A DNA stretch of 64,000 nt. It comes from Frateuria flava (GTDB lineage Bacteria > Pseudomonadota > Gammaproteobacteria > Xanthomonadales > Rhodanobacteraceae). Every line of letters begins with the position of its first letter. Position 1 is the first letter of the stretch. A program made the translations under genes and the position numbers. Shown piece by piece: positions 1 to 9,412 of the stretch. The DNA is taken from the NCBI RefSeq assembly GCF_017837635.1, contig NZ_JAGJRS010000007.1:78711-142710 (forward strand), in the 5' to 3' direction. The notes under the pieces were generated by a model. That model had not been told where the DNA came from and searched no databases. It saw only the letters and a list, made by a program, of their open reading frames with translations.

Positions 1-1791
1 AAGGCGGCCCAGGACGTGCGCGACGCCGCCGCCGAGCTGCTCGCGCTGCAAGCCGCGCGGCAGGCGCGCAGCCGCCCGCCGCTGGCGATCGACCGCCGCC
101 AGCTGGCCGACTTCGCCGCCGATTTCCCGTACGACGAAACCCCCGACCAACGCGCCGCCATCGACGCCGTGCTCGCCGACCTGGCCGGGCCGCGCCCGAT
201 GGACCGGGTGATCTGCGGCGACGTCGGCTTCGGCAAGACCGAGGTCGCGCTGCGCGCAGCGTTCGCGGTGGCCAGCGCCGGCAAGCAGGTTGCCGTGCTG
301 GTGCCGACCACCCTGCTCGCGCAGCAGCACTGCCGCAGTTTCGTCGAGCGCCTGGAGGGCTGGCCGGTGACGGTGGAGGCGATCTCGCGCTTCCGCTCCG
401 GCAGGAAGCTCGATGCCACGCTCGAGCGCCTGGCCGAGGGCCGCCTGGACATCCTCATCGGCACCCACAAGCTGTTGCAGCCGGACGTCCGCTTCCGCGA
501 CCTGGGGCTGGTGATCATCGACGAGGAGCAACGCTTCGGCGTGCGCCAGAAGGAACGCCTCAAGCAGCTGCGCAGCGAGGTCGATGTACTGACCATGACC
601 GCCACGCCGATCCCGCGCACGCTGAGCATGGCGCTGGGCGGCCTGCGCGATCTGTCGCTGATCGCCACCCCACCGACCGAGCGCATCGCGGTGCGCACCA
701 CGGTCACGCCGCGGGATCCGGCGGTGATCCGCGAGGCCCTTCGGCGCGAGCTGGCGCGCGGCGGGCAGGCCTACTTCCTGCACAACGCAGTGGAGAGCAT
801 CGAGCGCGTGGCGGCCGAACTGCGCACGCTGGTGCCCGAGGCCCGCCTGGCGGTGGCACACGGGCAGATGAAGGCGGGCGAACTCGAACAGGTGATGGGC
901 GCCTTCCAGCGGCACCGCTACAACGTGCTGGTGTGCACCACGATCATCGAGACCGGCATCGACATCCCCGGCGCCAACACCATCGTGATCGATCGCGCGG
1001 AGCATTTCGGCCTGTCGCAGCTGCAGCAATTGCGCGGCCGCGTGGGTCGCTCCACGCGGCGGGCCTATGCCTATCTGGTGATCGGCGATCCGGAGGCGAT
1101 GACCGACGAGGCGCGTCGGCGGCTGGACGCGTTCGCGGCCGAGGAGGAGCTGGGCGCGGGCTTTGCGCTGGCCGCGCACGACCTGGAGATCCGCGGCGCC
1201 GGCGAGCTGTTGGGCGAGGAGCAATCGGGACAGATCCAGGCCGTCGGCTTCGGTGTCTACGCGCGGCTGCTCGAGCGCACCGTGCGCGCGCTGAAGGAGG
1301 GCGGGGAACCTCAGGTCGACCTCACCCGCGGCGACACCGCCATCGAACTGCATCTCCCGGCGCTGATCGCGGAAGACTACGTGTCCGATGTCCCCACGCG
1401 CCTGGCACCGTACAAGCGCATCGCCGGTGCTGGGGACGAGGAGGCGCTGCACGCGCTGGAGGTGGAACTCGTCGACCGTTTCGGCCTGTTGCCCGAGCCT
1501 ACCGCGCGCTTGTTCGCGCTGGCGCGGCTGCGCCTGATGGCCCATTCGCTGGGCATCGCACGGATGGATATGGACCACGGTGGCGGCGCGCTGGTGGTTG
1601 GCCGCGATAGCGCGCTCGATGCCGCGGCGCTCGACCGCCTGGTCGAGAGCCAGCCAGAGGTCTATGCGCGCGAGGGCGAGGACCGGCTCGTCGTGACGCT
1701 GGATCTTGGCGATCCGGAGGACGTCATGCGCGCGGCGGAGGAGCTGCTGGTGCGCCTGGGCGCGCGTCGACCGGAAGCGGACCTCTCGTAG
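1..1791 (+). CDS. mfd: Transcription-repair coupling factor Mfd, 3' part
   Basis: ATP-dependent DNA translocase that pushes stalled RNA polymerase off DNA lesions and recruits UvrA. The reading frame is open from base 1, so the start lies outside the window; about 596 residues, roughly the second half of a protein usually near 1150 residues, are present. Visible are the Walker A motif GDVGFGKTE (about residue 75), the Mfd-type DEEQRFGV Walker B box (about 175), the TATPIPRT motif (about 200), the second RecA lobe ending in QLRGRVGRS (about 345), and the C-terminal TRCF domain that regulates UvrA binding. Missing here are the UvrB-like N-terminal domain and the RNA polymerase-binding domain. 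The identity is certain; only the start is unknown. Confidence 0.97.
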   Translation, partial: KAAQDVRDAAAELLALQAARQARSRPPLAIDRRQLADFAADFPYDETPDQRAAIDAVLADLAGPRPMDRVICGDVGFGKTEVALRAAFAVASAGKQVAVLVPTTLLAQQHCRSFVERLEGWPVTVEAISRFRSGRKLDATLERLAEGRLDILIGTHKLLQPDVRFRDLGLVIIDEEQRFGVRQKERLKQLRSEVDVLTMTATPIPRTLSMALGGLRDLSLIATPPTERIAVRTTVTPRDPAVIREALRRELARGGQAYFLHNAVESIERVAAELRTLVPEARLAVAHGQMKAGELEQVMGAFQRHRYNVLVCTTIIETGIDIPGANTIVIDRAEHFGLSQLQQLRGRVGRSTRRAYAYLVIGDPEAMTDEARRRLDAFAAEEELGAGFALAAHDLEIRGAGELLGEEQSGQIQAVGFGVYARLLERTVRALKEGGEPQVDLTRGDTAIELHLPALIAEDYVSDVPTRLAPYKRIAGAGDEEALHALEVELVDRFGLLPEPTARLFALARLRLMAHSLGIARMDMDHGGGALVVGRDSALDAAALDRLVESQPEVYAREGEDRLVVTLDLGDPEDVMRAAEELLVRLGARRPEADLS

Positions 1792-1870
1792 GGTGGGTTT
1801 CGGCCCACCGCAAGGACGCGCAAAAGGTGGGCGGGACCCGGTCCCCGCGTGGAGACCGGGTCAGGCCGGA

Positions 1871-2485
1871 TCAGCCAGTCGTGCCCGGGGACATCGACGA
1901 ATCACCGCTCGATTGCCCGGCGAAATCCACCACCAGCGTCACGCGGCGATTGGAGGCGCCCGCCTCACGGGTCTGGCCGCGCTCGACCTGGCGATCGCTC
2001 GCCTCGCCGTAGCTGACCGCACGCAGGTGGTCGGCGGACAGGCCGCTCTGCACCAGGTAGTCGCGCACCGCCTTGGCACGGCGCTCGCCGAGGCGACGGT
2101 TGTAGCTGGCCGAGCCGGCCGGGTCGGCGAAGCCTTCCACGGTGATCACGGCGTCCGGATAGTGCTGGCCGACGACCTTGGCGAAATCGTCCAGCAGTGG
2201 CTTGTCTTCGTCGCGCAGGGTCGCATCGTTGAAGGCGAAGTGCGCGGCGGTGTCCAGACGCACGCGGCCGGCCATCTGCGAGATCTGCGCGTCGTACTTG
2301 GCGAAGCGCTGCTGCATCTCCTGGGTCAGCGAGTCGAGCTGCTGTTGCTGCTTCTGGTCGTTGGCGCGCAGTTCGGCAATCGCGGCGTCGTAATCGGCCT
2401 TCTTCACGTAGTTGGTGCAACCGCCAAGCGCGATCGCCGTAACCATCAGCGACCCCGCGGCCCACCGGAATGTCGAATTGACCAT
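1871..2485 (-). CDS. OmpA-family peptidoglycan-associated lipoprotein
   Basis: Outer-membrane lipoprotein with a C-terminal OmpA/Pal domain that should bind peptidoglycan non-covalently. I chose the ATG at 2485 because AAGGAG lies about 9 bases upstream and the product then begins with a lipoprotein signal ending in the lipobox IALGGC. An upstream in-frame ATG at 2503 is the alternative. After the lipidated Cys comes a glutamine-rich heptad region (about residues 30-70) that is probably a coiled coil, like Lpp-type spacers. Then the OmpA domain follows with the signature NRRLGERRAKAVRDYL and the final NRRVTLVVDF. It is 204 residues long, transcribed toward mfd, and appears to be a single-gene unit. 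Confidence 0.88.
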   Translation of the reverse strand: MVNSTFRWAAGSLMVTAIALGGCTNYVKKADYDAAIAELRANDQKQQQQLDSLTQEMQQRFAKYDAQISQMAGRVRLDTAAHFAFNDATLRDEDKPLLDDFAKVVGQHYPDAVITVEGFADPAGSASYNRRLGERRAKAVRDYLVQSGLSADHLRAVSYGEASDRQVERGQTREAGASNRRVTLVVDFAGQSSGDSSMSPGTTG

Positions 2486-2758
2486 GTGCGCCTTCTCCTT
2501 CATGAGCGAGCCCTTGGCGGGTGCCTGCCCTTCGGACAACCACCAACCGTGTCGGCCCAGAGCTTCGGACCGTAGCACCCCCGGTTGCCCGCTACCTTGA
2601 TGTTTCCTGACTCGGACGCCCAAACGTGCGCGAGGGCACGCGGGGGGACATCCGTCGGTTTAGGAATGTGGAGATTGTGGTAAAGCGCGGCTGCCAGGGG
2701 CGCTGCCTGGCGGCCTCAGCCCGGCACCCGGCTCCGGGCACGCGCGCCCCGCCGCAGG

Positions 2759-3301
2759 TCAGATCTGCTGGTCGCGCTGCGCGTCGTTGCCGCTCTGGCC
2801 GCCCTGGATGACACCCTCGTCGGACTCCTGCCCCGGCATGTGCGCCGACGCCATGCGCGCCGGCCCACCGGGCGAGCCGGCGGTGCCGCCGCGGTTGGGC
2901 GAGTCCGCGCCAGTGGTGCGATCGGCTGGGTCGCGCGGCATGCCGTGCACGCGCTGGTCCTGTTGCGCACCCAGGTCGGCGGCGGCACCCGGGTTGCGCG
3001 AGGCCGGAACGCCGGTGCTGTCACTGGCGACGTGCCCGCCGTCGTCGCCGCTGAAACCCTGCTCGACGCTGCCCTTGTGCGCCGGGCCGCCCTGGTCCAG
3101 CGACAGGCCGGGAGGATCCACGCGCGGCAGTCCACCGGGCAGGCCGGCGGCGGTGTCGAACTCCTCGCGCGCGGCCTGCGCCACCTTGTGGCTGATCCCA
3201 CCCTGGCTCTGCGTGTTGGATCCGGCGGTCTTGCCCTCGGCGTCGGGGGCCATCGGACCTCCGATCGCCTCGCGGCCGCGCTCGTCGTGTTGGTTGCCCA
3301 T
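2759..3301 (-). CDS. Hydrophilic low-complexity protein
   Basis: About 180 residues, almost entirely small polar residues (Gly, Asp, Gln, Ala, Pro), with no predicted membrane segment or recognisable domain; probably intrinsically disordered. The start MGNQHDERGR at 3301 has an AGGGA-type ribosome site; eight further codons upstream (to 3325) are possible but less well placed. Composition resembles small stress or desiccation-related hydrophilins, and other such short proteins occur nearby (6691, 9174, 12511), but no function can be assigned. Since GC-rich DNA produces long chance frames, the ribosome site and non-random composition are the main evidence that it is real. Confidence 0.55.
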   Translation of the reverse strand: MGNQHDERGREAIGGPMAPDAEGKTAGSNTQSQGGISHKVAQAAREEFDTAAGLPGGLPRVDPPGLSLDQGGPAHKGSVEQGFSGDDGGHVASDSTGVPASRNPGAAADLGAQQDQRVHGMPRDPADRTTGADSPNRGGTAGSPGGPARMASAHMPGQESDEGVIQGGQSGNDAQRDQQI

Positions 3302-3499
3302 GGCATCTTTCCCTCGGCTTTGCATGTGAGAAAGTCTCGCGCGACGGCTGTCAGGGCAGCGTCGAAGGGCACCAGCGGGCTCGTCGCCACCGTCGTAGCT
3401 TGCGCATTACAGGTATCTAACAAGGTTCGGTGCACATTCAGCATCCGGGGCAGCGATCACCGCCGCCACGGCCCGGCTCGACGGTTCAGGAACGCGCAT

Positions 3500-3709
3500 A
3501 TGACTACCCATGCCCAGCTCCCCCACCACTCCGTGTGGCCCACCACCCGGTGGCGCCAACTCGCGCTGCGCCTGGGCCGCCAGCTGGGCCTGATCCCCGA
3601 GCAGGCACCCGTGGTGCCGCCCACCCGCCGCCAGCAGCTGCTGGCGGCGCAGGACCGCCGCCGCGCCGAGCAGCGCCGCGCCGCCGAGCTGGCCCGCGGT
3701 CATCGCTGA
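3500..3709 (+). CDS. Small basic hypothetical protein
   Basis: A 69-residue protein beginning MTTHAQLPHH with an AGGA ribosome site 8 bases before the ATG. It is rich in Arg, Gln and Ala, and the C-terminal half (RRQQLLAAQDRRRAEQRR) should form a charged helix. It runs divergently from the hydrophilic gene to its left and convergently with the small gene at 3740-3961. No family recognised. Confidence 0.5.
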   Translation: MTTHAQLPHHSVWPTTRWRQLALRLGRQLGLIPEQAPVVPPTRRQQLLAAQDRRRAEQRRAAELARGHR

Positions 3710-3739
3710 TCGGCCCGACCGGACACGCTGCGGCGGCTT

Positions 3740-3961
3740 CTAAGGTCCCAACACCCAGTAATAGAAATCCTGCGCGATCACCTTTTCGTCCGCCTCCGGT
3801 GCGTACCCGTAACGCGCGTGCTCGCCCCTTGCCACGATCTGCCGGGCGAACGCGTCGGCCAACCGGCGGGTCGGGTCGCGGCCGAGCAGGAAGGCGCGGA
3901 AACCGTCATAGCGAACCCGCTCGGTTTTTGCATCGGCCTGAATGATGTGATCGACATGCAA
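3740..3961 (-). CDS. Small conserved-looking protein with probable TTG start
   Basis: A 73-residue protein read leftward, starting (F)MHVDHIIQADAKTERVRYDG and ending in EKVIAQDFYYWVLGP. No ATG fits, but a TTG at 3961 sits 8 bases after a near-perfect AGGGAG ribosome site, which decides the start. The frame stays open further upstream to 4162, but that extension is arginine-rich and looks non-coding. The aromatic, charged composition looks like a folded small domain. Function unknown. Confidence 0.5.
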   Translation of the reverse strand: MHVDHIIQADAKTERVRYDGFRAFLLGRDPTRRLADAFARQIVARGEHARYGYAPEADEKVIAQDFYYWVLGP

Positions 3962-4215
3962 CGGATCGGCTCCCTGCCGGCATCGGGTGCCGGCGCATGC
4001 GCCAGAGCTCGCCTGGCACGGCCAGCCTACGGTCACCCGGGTGAAGCTGCCGCGCGCGATTGGTCGTCGCCGCCTGCATTGTCCTGACGCCGGGCGGCGG
4101 CGCCCACGCAACCTACACGTCCCTTTGCCCCCGGGCGTCAGACGCTGGGGTCGCTTGCGCATATCCCGTGTCCGCGCGAGCGACGCCTGACACGCATGGG
4201 ACCGTCGCCCGGGCC

Positions 4216-6543
4216 ATGTCCACCCACGATACCGCCGACGACCACGACCGCTCTGCGCGGGAGCGTGAACTTGCGCAGGAGAACGCGCGCCTGCGCAAGG
4301 CGCTCGAACGCGCCGGCGTGGACGTCGACAAAGCCCTGACCGAGGTGGATGTCGCCCGCCAGGCTACCCGGCAGGCGCACGACGAGGCGGTCGTTGCGGC
4401 CCACGACCACGCCGCAGCGATGGAACAGGGGCGTGCAAGGCTGGCCGATGCCCAGGCGCTGAACGCCGACCTGCGCCGCAGCAACGAGGCGCTGGCCGCC
4501 AGCCAGGCCGCCCTGGGCCGCAGCCAGGAACGGTTCCACGGCCTGTTCGCGATGAACACCCTCGGCGTGATGATCTGGGGCCCGGACTTCACCATGGCCG
4601 AGGTCAACGACGGCTTCGTGGCGATGAGCGGCTACAGCCGCGAGGAGGCGCGGGGCCTGAGCTGGCGGCAACTGACGCCGGAGGAGTTCCATCCGGTCAC
4701 GCTGCGCGCGATCGAACAGCTCCAGGCCACCGGGGAAAGCACGCCCTACGAGAAGCAATACCTGCGCAAGGACGGCTCGCGCTGGTGGGGCCTGTTTGCC
4801 GCCCGCAAGGTGGGCGACGTCACACTGGGTGTCGTGCTGGATGTCACCACGCGGCGCAACGTCGAGGAAGCCCTGCGCGACAGCGAGGAACAACTGCGCC
4901 TCATCGTCGAGAGCGCCCGCGACTACGCCATCATGGCGACCGACCCCGAAGGCCGCGTTACGCGCTGGCTGCCGGGCGCCGCTGCCGTGTTCGGCTGGCG
5001 CGAGGAAGAAGTGCTCGGCCGGCCCGCGACCATGATCTTCACGCCGGAGGACCAGGCGTCGGGACAACCCGCCAGCGAAATGGCCATCGCTCGCGAGCAC
5101 GGCGTGGCGCCGGACGTGCGCTGGCATCTGCGCCAGGATGGCTCTCGCGTGTTCATCGAGGGCCACATGATGGCGCTGCGTGGACCCGATGGCGCGCTGC
5201 GTGGCTACCTGAAGATCGGGCAGGACATCACCGAACGCTGGATGGCCGAGGAACAGCTGCGCCAGAGCGAGGCGGCGTTGCGCCACCTCAACGAGACGCT
5301 CGAGGCCCAGGTCGATGCGCGCACCGCCGAGCTGCGCCAGGCGGTGGAGGCGCTGCACGCCGAAGCGGTCGACCGCGTGCAGGTCGAAGAGGCGCTGCGC
5401 CAGGCGCAGAAGATGGAGGCGGTCGGCCAGCTCACCGGCGGCCTCGCGCACGACTTCAACAACCTGCTGACCGGCATCGTCGGCAGCCTCGACCTGCTGC
5501 AGCGGCGCACGGCGCAGGGACGCTACAACGACCTGGACCGCTACATCGCCGCCGCGCGTGGTGCGGCCGATCGCGCCTCGGCACTGACCCACCGCCTGCT
5601 CGCGTTCTCCCGCCGGCAGACGCTCGATCCGCGGCCGACCAACCTCAACGCGCTGGTGCACGGCATGGTCGAGCTGCTCCGGCGCACGATCGGCCCGCAC
5701 ATCCGACTGGAGGTCGATCCCGCCGACGGGCTGTGGACCACGCTATGCGATTCCAACCAGCTGGAGAACGCGCTGCTCAACCTGTGCATCAACGCCCGCG
5801 ACGCCATGCACGGCGGCGGGCGGCTGGTGATCGGCACCGCCAACACGCGGCTCGACGCGGCGGCCGCCAAGGGGCTGGACATGGTGCCGGGCGCGTACGT
5901 GGCGCTGCGCGTGTGCGACAGCGGCACGGGCATGCCGCCGGAAGTGATCGCGCGCGCGTTCGATCCGTTTTACACCACCAAACCGCAGGGCCAGGGCACC
6001 GGGCTGGGACTGTCGATGGTGTACGGCTTCGCGCGCCAGAGCGGCGGGCAGGTGCGCATCGAGTCCACGCCCGGACAGGGCACCACCGTGACGATCTACC
6101 TGCCCCGCCACAAGGGCGAGCCGCAGGCCGATGCCGCCGCCACCGACGTGGCGAACGCACTCCCGGCCGGCGCCAACGAGGCCGTGCTGGTGGTCGACGA
6201 TGAGCCGACCGTGCGCATGCTGGTGGGCGAGGTGCTGCGCGAGCTCGGCTACACCGCGATCGAAGCGGCCGACGGTGCCTCCGCATTGCGGGTGCTGCAG
6301 TCGCAGGTGCGCGTGGACCTGCTGGTGACCGACATCGGCCTGCCCGGTGGCATCGGCGGCCGGCAGCTGGCCGACACCGCGCGGACCTCGCGCCCGTCAC
6401 TGCGCGTATTGTTCATTACCGGCTATGCGGAAAACGCCGCCCTCGGCCCGCTCCAGCCAGGCATGCAGGTGATGACCAAACCGTTCGCCATGGATGCGCT
6501 GGCCTCGCGCATCCGCGACATGCTCGGTGGCGAGCCGTCCTGA
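4216..6543 (+). CDS. Cytoplasmic PAS-PAS hybrid sensor histidine kinase with receiver domain
   Basis: A 775-residue signalling protein. Domain order: N-terminal coiled coil (residues about 15-100), PAS 1 (about 105-215, [12 protein letters not shown]), PAS 2 (about 223-345, with a PAC-like end [11 protein letters not shown]), a second coiled coil, HisKA with the phospho-accepting His in LAHDFNNLL (about 410), HATPase_c with N box [10 protein letters not shown] (about 520) and G box [12 protein letters not shown] (about 595), and a C-terminal receiver with VVDDEP and the phospho-acceptor Asp in VTDIGLP (about 705). There is no membrane segment, so the signal is probably intracellular, sensed by the PAS domains. 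The ATG at 4216 begins [10 protein letters not shown]; the frame is open upstream to 4060 but that extension is unlike a protein. No partner response regulator lies next to it. Confidence 0.92.
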   Translation: MSTHDTADDHDRSARERELAQENARLRKALERAGVDVDKALTEVDVARQATRQAHDEAVVAAHDHAAAMEQGRARLADAQALNADLRRSNEALAASQAALGRSQERFHGLFAMNTLGVMIWGPDFTMAEVNDGFVAMSGYSREEARGLSWRQLTPEEFHPVTLRAIEQLQATGESTPYEKQYLRKDGSRWWGLFAARKVGDVTLGVVLDVTTRRNVEEALRDSEEQLRLIVESARDYAIMATDPEGRVTRWLPGAAAVFGWREEEVLGRPATMIFTPEDQASGQPASEMAIAREHGVAPDVRWHLRQDGSRVFIEGHMMALRGPDGALRGYLKIGQDITERWMAEEQLRQSEAALRHLNETLEAQVDARTAELRQAVEALHAEAVDRVQVEEALRQAQKMEAVGQLTGGLAHDFNNLLTGIVGSLDLLQRRTAQGRYNDLDRYIAAARGAADRASALTHRLLAFSRRQTLDPRPTNLNALVHGMVELLRRTIGPHIRLEVDPADGLWTTLCDSNQLENALLNLCINARDAMHGGGRLVIGTANTRLDAAAAKGLDMVPGAYVALRVCDSGTGMPPEVIARAFDPFYTTKPQGQGTGLGLSMVYGFARQSGGQVRIESTPGQGTTVTIYLPRHKGEPQADAAATDVANALPAGANEAVLVVDDEPTVRMLVGEVLRELGYTAIEAADGASALRVLQSQVRVDLLVTDIGLPGGIGGRQLADTARTSRPSLRVLFITGYAENAALGPLQPGMQVMTKPFAMDALASRIRDMLGGEPS

Positions 6544-6690
6544 AAAAATCTCCCGGCGAGGCGCGTTTTTTTCAGGCGGCCGGCGGCATTGTCTTGGCCG
6601 TCCGCGGGCTGCGGCGTTGGCGCCGCCCTTGCATCGTCTGGGGAGCCTGGCCATCCGGTCGGGTATCACGCGTACTCCCACGGAGGCACC

Positions 6691-6864
6691 ATGGCAAACC
6701 AGCGAGACAACGAGCGCAGCAACCAGCAGTCCGGCCGTTCGGCCAGCGACGACAACGGTGACATGACCGTCCGCGAAGCCGGCCAGAAAGGCGGCCAGCG
6801 CGTGCGCGAACTGGTCGAGGAAGGCAAGGATTCCGAAGGCGGCCGCAGCGGCAACGATCGTTAG
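6691..6864 (+). CDS. Small KGG-motif stress-type protein
   Basis: A 57-residue, very hydrophilic protein starting MANQRDNERSNQQ with a strong GGAGG ribosome site 5 bases before the ATG. It contains VREAGQKGGQRV, which resembles the KGG motif of YciG/GsiB-like stress-induced proteins, followed by an EEGKDSEGGRSG tail. Such proteins are known to be induced in stationary phase or by desiccation; that role here is inference. A hairpin terminator follows immediately. Confidence 0.75.
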   Translation: MANQRDNERSNQQSGRSASDDNGDMTVREAGQKGGQRVRELVEEGKDSEGGRSGNDR

Positions 6865-6884
6865 ACCGGCGCCGTTCGGCAGAC

Positions 6885-6915
6885 AGGAAAAGCCTGGCTT
6901 GCGCCAGGCTTTCCT
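6885..6915 (+). terminator. Hairpin terminator after the KGG gene
   Basis: AAAGCCTGGC and GCCAGGCTTT form a 10-base stem around the loop TTGC, just 20 bases after the stop of the KGG-type gene. The A and T ends allow action in either direction. Confidence 0.7.
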
Positions 6916-7132
6916 TGCATAGCGAAGAAGATCGGCCCGAGGCGATTTGCTCCCGCTCCCCGGCGGGGAGAGCGAGCAGAACGTGGAGGTGCGCGCCTGG
7001 TGGCGCACCCGCTGCAACGTTCGAACACCTTGGCGACGCACCTTCGCCGCCGTCACCCGAGCGCCATGCAAGGGCACCCGCCGCAGCGCCTCAACAGCCG
7101 CTCCCCGGCGAAGAGAGCAATGCGCACACCGG

Positions 7133-7333
7133 TCACTGGTCGCTCGAACGCACCAGCGCCAGTCCCGCCGGCGTCAGCTCCAGTGACGGACCACCATCGC
7201 AGACGTGCTCCGGGCGGCGCACCACCCCTGCCAGCATCAGTCGCGCCACCGCCGCCTCCGGCACCCTGGCGCCCTGGCCCTCGGCTACGCGGGCGAGGTG
7301 GGCCAGATCCTGCAAATCGAGCTTGTCGGTCAT
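7133..7333 (-). CDS. Small hypothetical protein
   Basis: A 66-residue protein, MTDKLDLQDLAHLARV..., with an AGAGG ribosome site 8 bases before the ATG. Its ATG overlaps the stop codon of the upstream gene (7330-7803) by four bases (ATGA), indicating translational coupling and a two-gene operon. The helix-helix-strand look of the sequence (ARVPEAAVARLMLAGVV then LELTPAGLALV) is compatible with a small winged-helix fold, but that is only a guess. Confidence 0.6.
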   Translation of the reverse strand: MTDKLDLQDLAHLARVAEGQGARVPEAAVARLMLAGVVRRPEHVCDGGPSLELTPAGLALVRSSDQ

Positions 7334-7803
7334 CGTCGGCCTCTTCCGGTCGCTTCGTTCCGGCGGTGCGCAAACGGCCACCAGCCCTTGCCACGGCGCG
7401 CATAGCGGTCGGCCGCGCGTTCGAACCGATTGTGCGCGCTGACGCCCCCGCACAGCAGGTAGGCCGGCAGGAACAGCGGACCGAGCACCATGTACTGGTA
7501 GACGTGCGCACGCTCGTGACCGGCCAGCGACACCGGCGGCTCGACCGCATGCCCGGCGCGGTGCGCGTAGGTCGGGCAGGCCACGTCCAGGCTGTCGCCG
7601 GTGTGCAGGATGACGTTGCCGAGGGTCAACGCCCCCGGGAAGAACCAGCGCATCCGCGCGAATACCAGCGCCAGCTCACGCGGGCGCCACTGTGCGCGGG
7701 CACCGAGCATCAGCCCGATGCCGCCGGCGATCAGGCCGAGCAGCGTGTTGGGCGAGGTCCACAGTGCGCCGAGCACCACCCCCAGCCATCCGGCCGGACG
7801 CAT
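7330..7803 (-). CDS. Membrane protein with HExxH-type motif, unknown function
   Basis: A 157-residue protein. A hydrophobic N-terminus (about residues 7-35) and a second hydrophobic stretch (about 103-121) suggest two membrane passes. Between them is AGHERAHVYQYM, whose HERAH (residues 96-100) fits the zincin HExxH zinc-binding signature, followed downstream by HNRFERAADRYA with acidic residues that could supply a third ligand. This suggests a small membrane-linked metalloprotease-like protein, but activity is not established. It is coupled by a 4-base overlap to the 66-residue gene downstream. Confidence 0.65.
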   Translation of the reverse strand: MRPAGWLGVVLGALWTSPNTLLGLIAGGIGLMLGARAQWRPRELALVFARMRWFFPGALTLGNVILHTGDSLDVACPTYAHRAGHAVEPPVSLAGHERAHVYQYMVLGPLFLPAYLLCGGVSAHNRFERAADRYARRGKGWWPFAHRRNEATGRGRR

Positions 7804-7823
7804 CTCGGGGCGGGCATGCGCGC

Positions 7824-8033
7824 TCAGCAGGAGCCCACCAGTTCGTGCGCGAACGAACTGGCCGCCGCCATCGCCTGGTCTTCGTCGCGGAAGTGTTCGC
7901 CGGGCACCACGCGCAAGGTGCCGTCCGGCAGGCGCACGGTGACGCTCAGCAGCCCGTCGGCCTGCTCGTTGAGGATCGCCACGAAATGCTTGCCGCTGTC
8001 CTCGAAGGTGCGCTCATGGTGGGTATGCTGCAT
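7824..8033 (-). CDS. Small hypothetical protein
   Basis: A 69-residue protein, MQHTHHERTFEDSGKHFVAI..., with GAGGAG about 8 bases before the ATG. A beta-rich centre (FVAILNEQADGLLSVTVRL) is followed by a helix ending ASSFAHELVGSC. It sits 20 bases upstream of the HERAH-motif gene on the same strand and may be its operon partner. No family recognised. Confidence 0.6.
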   Translation of the reverse strand: MQHTHHERTFEDSGKHFVAILNEQADGLLSVTVRLPDGTLRVVPGEHFRDEDQAMAAASSFAHELVGSC

Positions 8034-8110
8034 GGAGGGGGCTCCTCGATGGGTGGGTAGTTTCATCTTGCGGGCGGCTGCGGCCAACGCAAGCAGGCGC
8101 GACCGTGGCG

Positions 8111-8380
8111 CTAGACCGGCAAGGGACCTGGCGGATACGGGATCGGTATCAGCGCGACATCCCCCTGCTTGCGCTTGGCCGCTGCGATGCCGGCCTGGCA
8201 GCCCGCTTCGGCGGCTTCGAACAGGTCGGCGAACGGCGCCTCGCCGCAAACGGTGTCGGTGCGGATGAGCGGCAACCCCGGCTGCGCCCGCAGCAGCGCG
8301 AACTGGCCCACGAAGCCCCGACCTTCGGCGGGCACGATCCACGAACCCACCACCACGATGTCTCCGACGAGGTACGCCAT
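8111..8380 (-). CDS. Hypothetical protein
   Basis: An 89-residue protein starting MAYLVGDIVVVGSWIVP, chosen because AGGAG lies about 9 bases upstream. Reading to 8431 would add residues with no ribosome site. It has an N-terminal hydrophobic beta-like stretch and a proline-rich tail (IPIPYPPGPLPV). It is probably soluble; no function can be assigned. Confidence 0.5.
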   Translation of the reverse strand: MAYLVGDIVVVGSWIVPAEGRGFVGQFALLRAQPGLPLIRTDTVCGEAPFADLFEAAEAGCQAGIAAAKRKQGDVALIPIPYPPGPLPV

Positions 8381-8533
8381 GGACCTGCTCCTGTGCCTCG
8401 GCAGGGCCATGGTGGGCTCGCGCGACATCACGCCGGCATGAAAATCAGGCAGACAAGGCGGTGAAATGTGACGGCCGGCTCAGGACAGGGTTCTGCGCCG
8501 GACCGCCCGGTTCGTGCGGCGGCGGACAGGCCG

Positions 8534-9001
8534 TCAGGCGCGGTCGATGCGCGCCGCGTAGCAACCGCGCGTGGCGTAGTGGGCCTGCAGGTAAGCCACG
8601 CCAGGCCGGGCGAACAGGCGGCCGATCGCCGCTTCAAGGTCGGTACCCTGCGCCAGTTCGGCGTCCGCCATCATTCCGTCGGCGTCGAACGCACGCAGCG
8701 AAATCGGCCGGATGCGCAGGACCTGCGGAACGCGATCGACGACATCGCAGGCGGTGGTCGCGCCCTCGCGCACGAAGATGGCATGGCTGGCGCGGAACGG
8801 CGTATCCGCCGGCTGGTGCATGTAGTTCAGCAACAGCGCCGTTTCGCCGGGATCGAGGTCGCGCACCTCGATGCGATCGGGAAAACCCGGTGCGTGGTCG
8901 ACGACATAGCGACGCGCGCCGGCGGCCGCCAGCGCCGCATCGTCCAGGCCGAACAGGTGGCGGAAAGGTTCGGGCGAAAGCCCGCGGATGCGAAAGGCCA
9001 T
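8534..9001 (-). CDS. DUF1203 family protein
   Basis: A 155-residue protein beginning MAFRIRGLSPEPFRHLFGL, the usual DUF1203 N-terminus, with conserved core segments LDPGETALLLNYMHQPADT and FRASHAIFVREGA and a C-terminal QAHYATRGCYAARIDRA. The ATG at 9001 has GGAG 8 bases upstream; the open frame continues to 9313 without similarity. The function of the family is unknown. The length matches full-length members. Confidence 0.85.
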   Translation of the reverse strand: MAFRIRGLSPEPFRHLFGLDDAALAAAGARRYVVDHAPGFPDRIEVRDLDPGETALLLNYMHQPADTPFRASHAIFVREGATTACDVVDRVPQVLRIRPISLRAFDADGMMADAELAQGTDLEAAIGRLFARPGVAYLQAHYATRGCYAARIDRA

Positions 9002-9173
9002 GGTGAACTCCGGTGGATGGCATGGGGCAAGACTGGACCTGCTCCGGCCACCGCGCCCTCCGGTTCTTGCGCAGCCTTCGCATCCGCCTGATGGCGATGG
9101 TCGAACGGCACCCTCACGCCGCACTTCCGCGCGCGTATCCACAATGGCCGCAAGCCATCGATCGGAGCAGCGC

Positions 9174-9362
9174 ATGAACACGTCCCATCCCGGCAAGGGC
9201 GACGACGCCGAACGCAACCGCCGTACCGGCGGCGACCCGGGCGAGGAGATTCCCAAGCGCCCGGCCGATACCACCGCTAGCGGCGAGGCCACCAACGACA
9301 CCGGCGAAGACAACCAGCGCCAGAAAGGCGAGCGGTCAGCGGAAGACTACGTGCGTCGCTGA
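9174..9362 (+). CDS. Small hydrophilic hypothetical protein
   Basis: A 62-residue, highly charged, Gly/Asp/Arg-rich protein (MNTSHPGKGDDAERNRRTGG...) with GGAG before the ATG. Probably disordered. It belongs to the same compositional class as the products at 2759-3301, 6691-6864 and 12511-12669. No function assigned. Confidence 0.55.
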   Translation: MNTSHPGKGDDAERNRRTGGDPGEEIPKRPADTTASGEATNDTGEDNQRQKGERSAEDYVRR

Positions 9363-9412
9363 GCGCACGCGTGGCCCGGAGCGGACCACCGCCGAGCGCC
9401 TCCGGCGTCCCA

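Noticed and set aside
2787..3329. Rightward 180-codon open frame opposite the hydrophilic gene
   Set aside because: The other strand has the better ribosome site and more consistent composition; this is probably its shadow.
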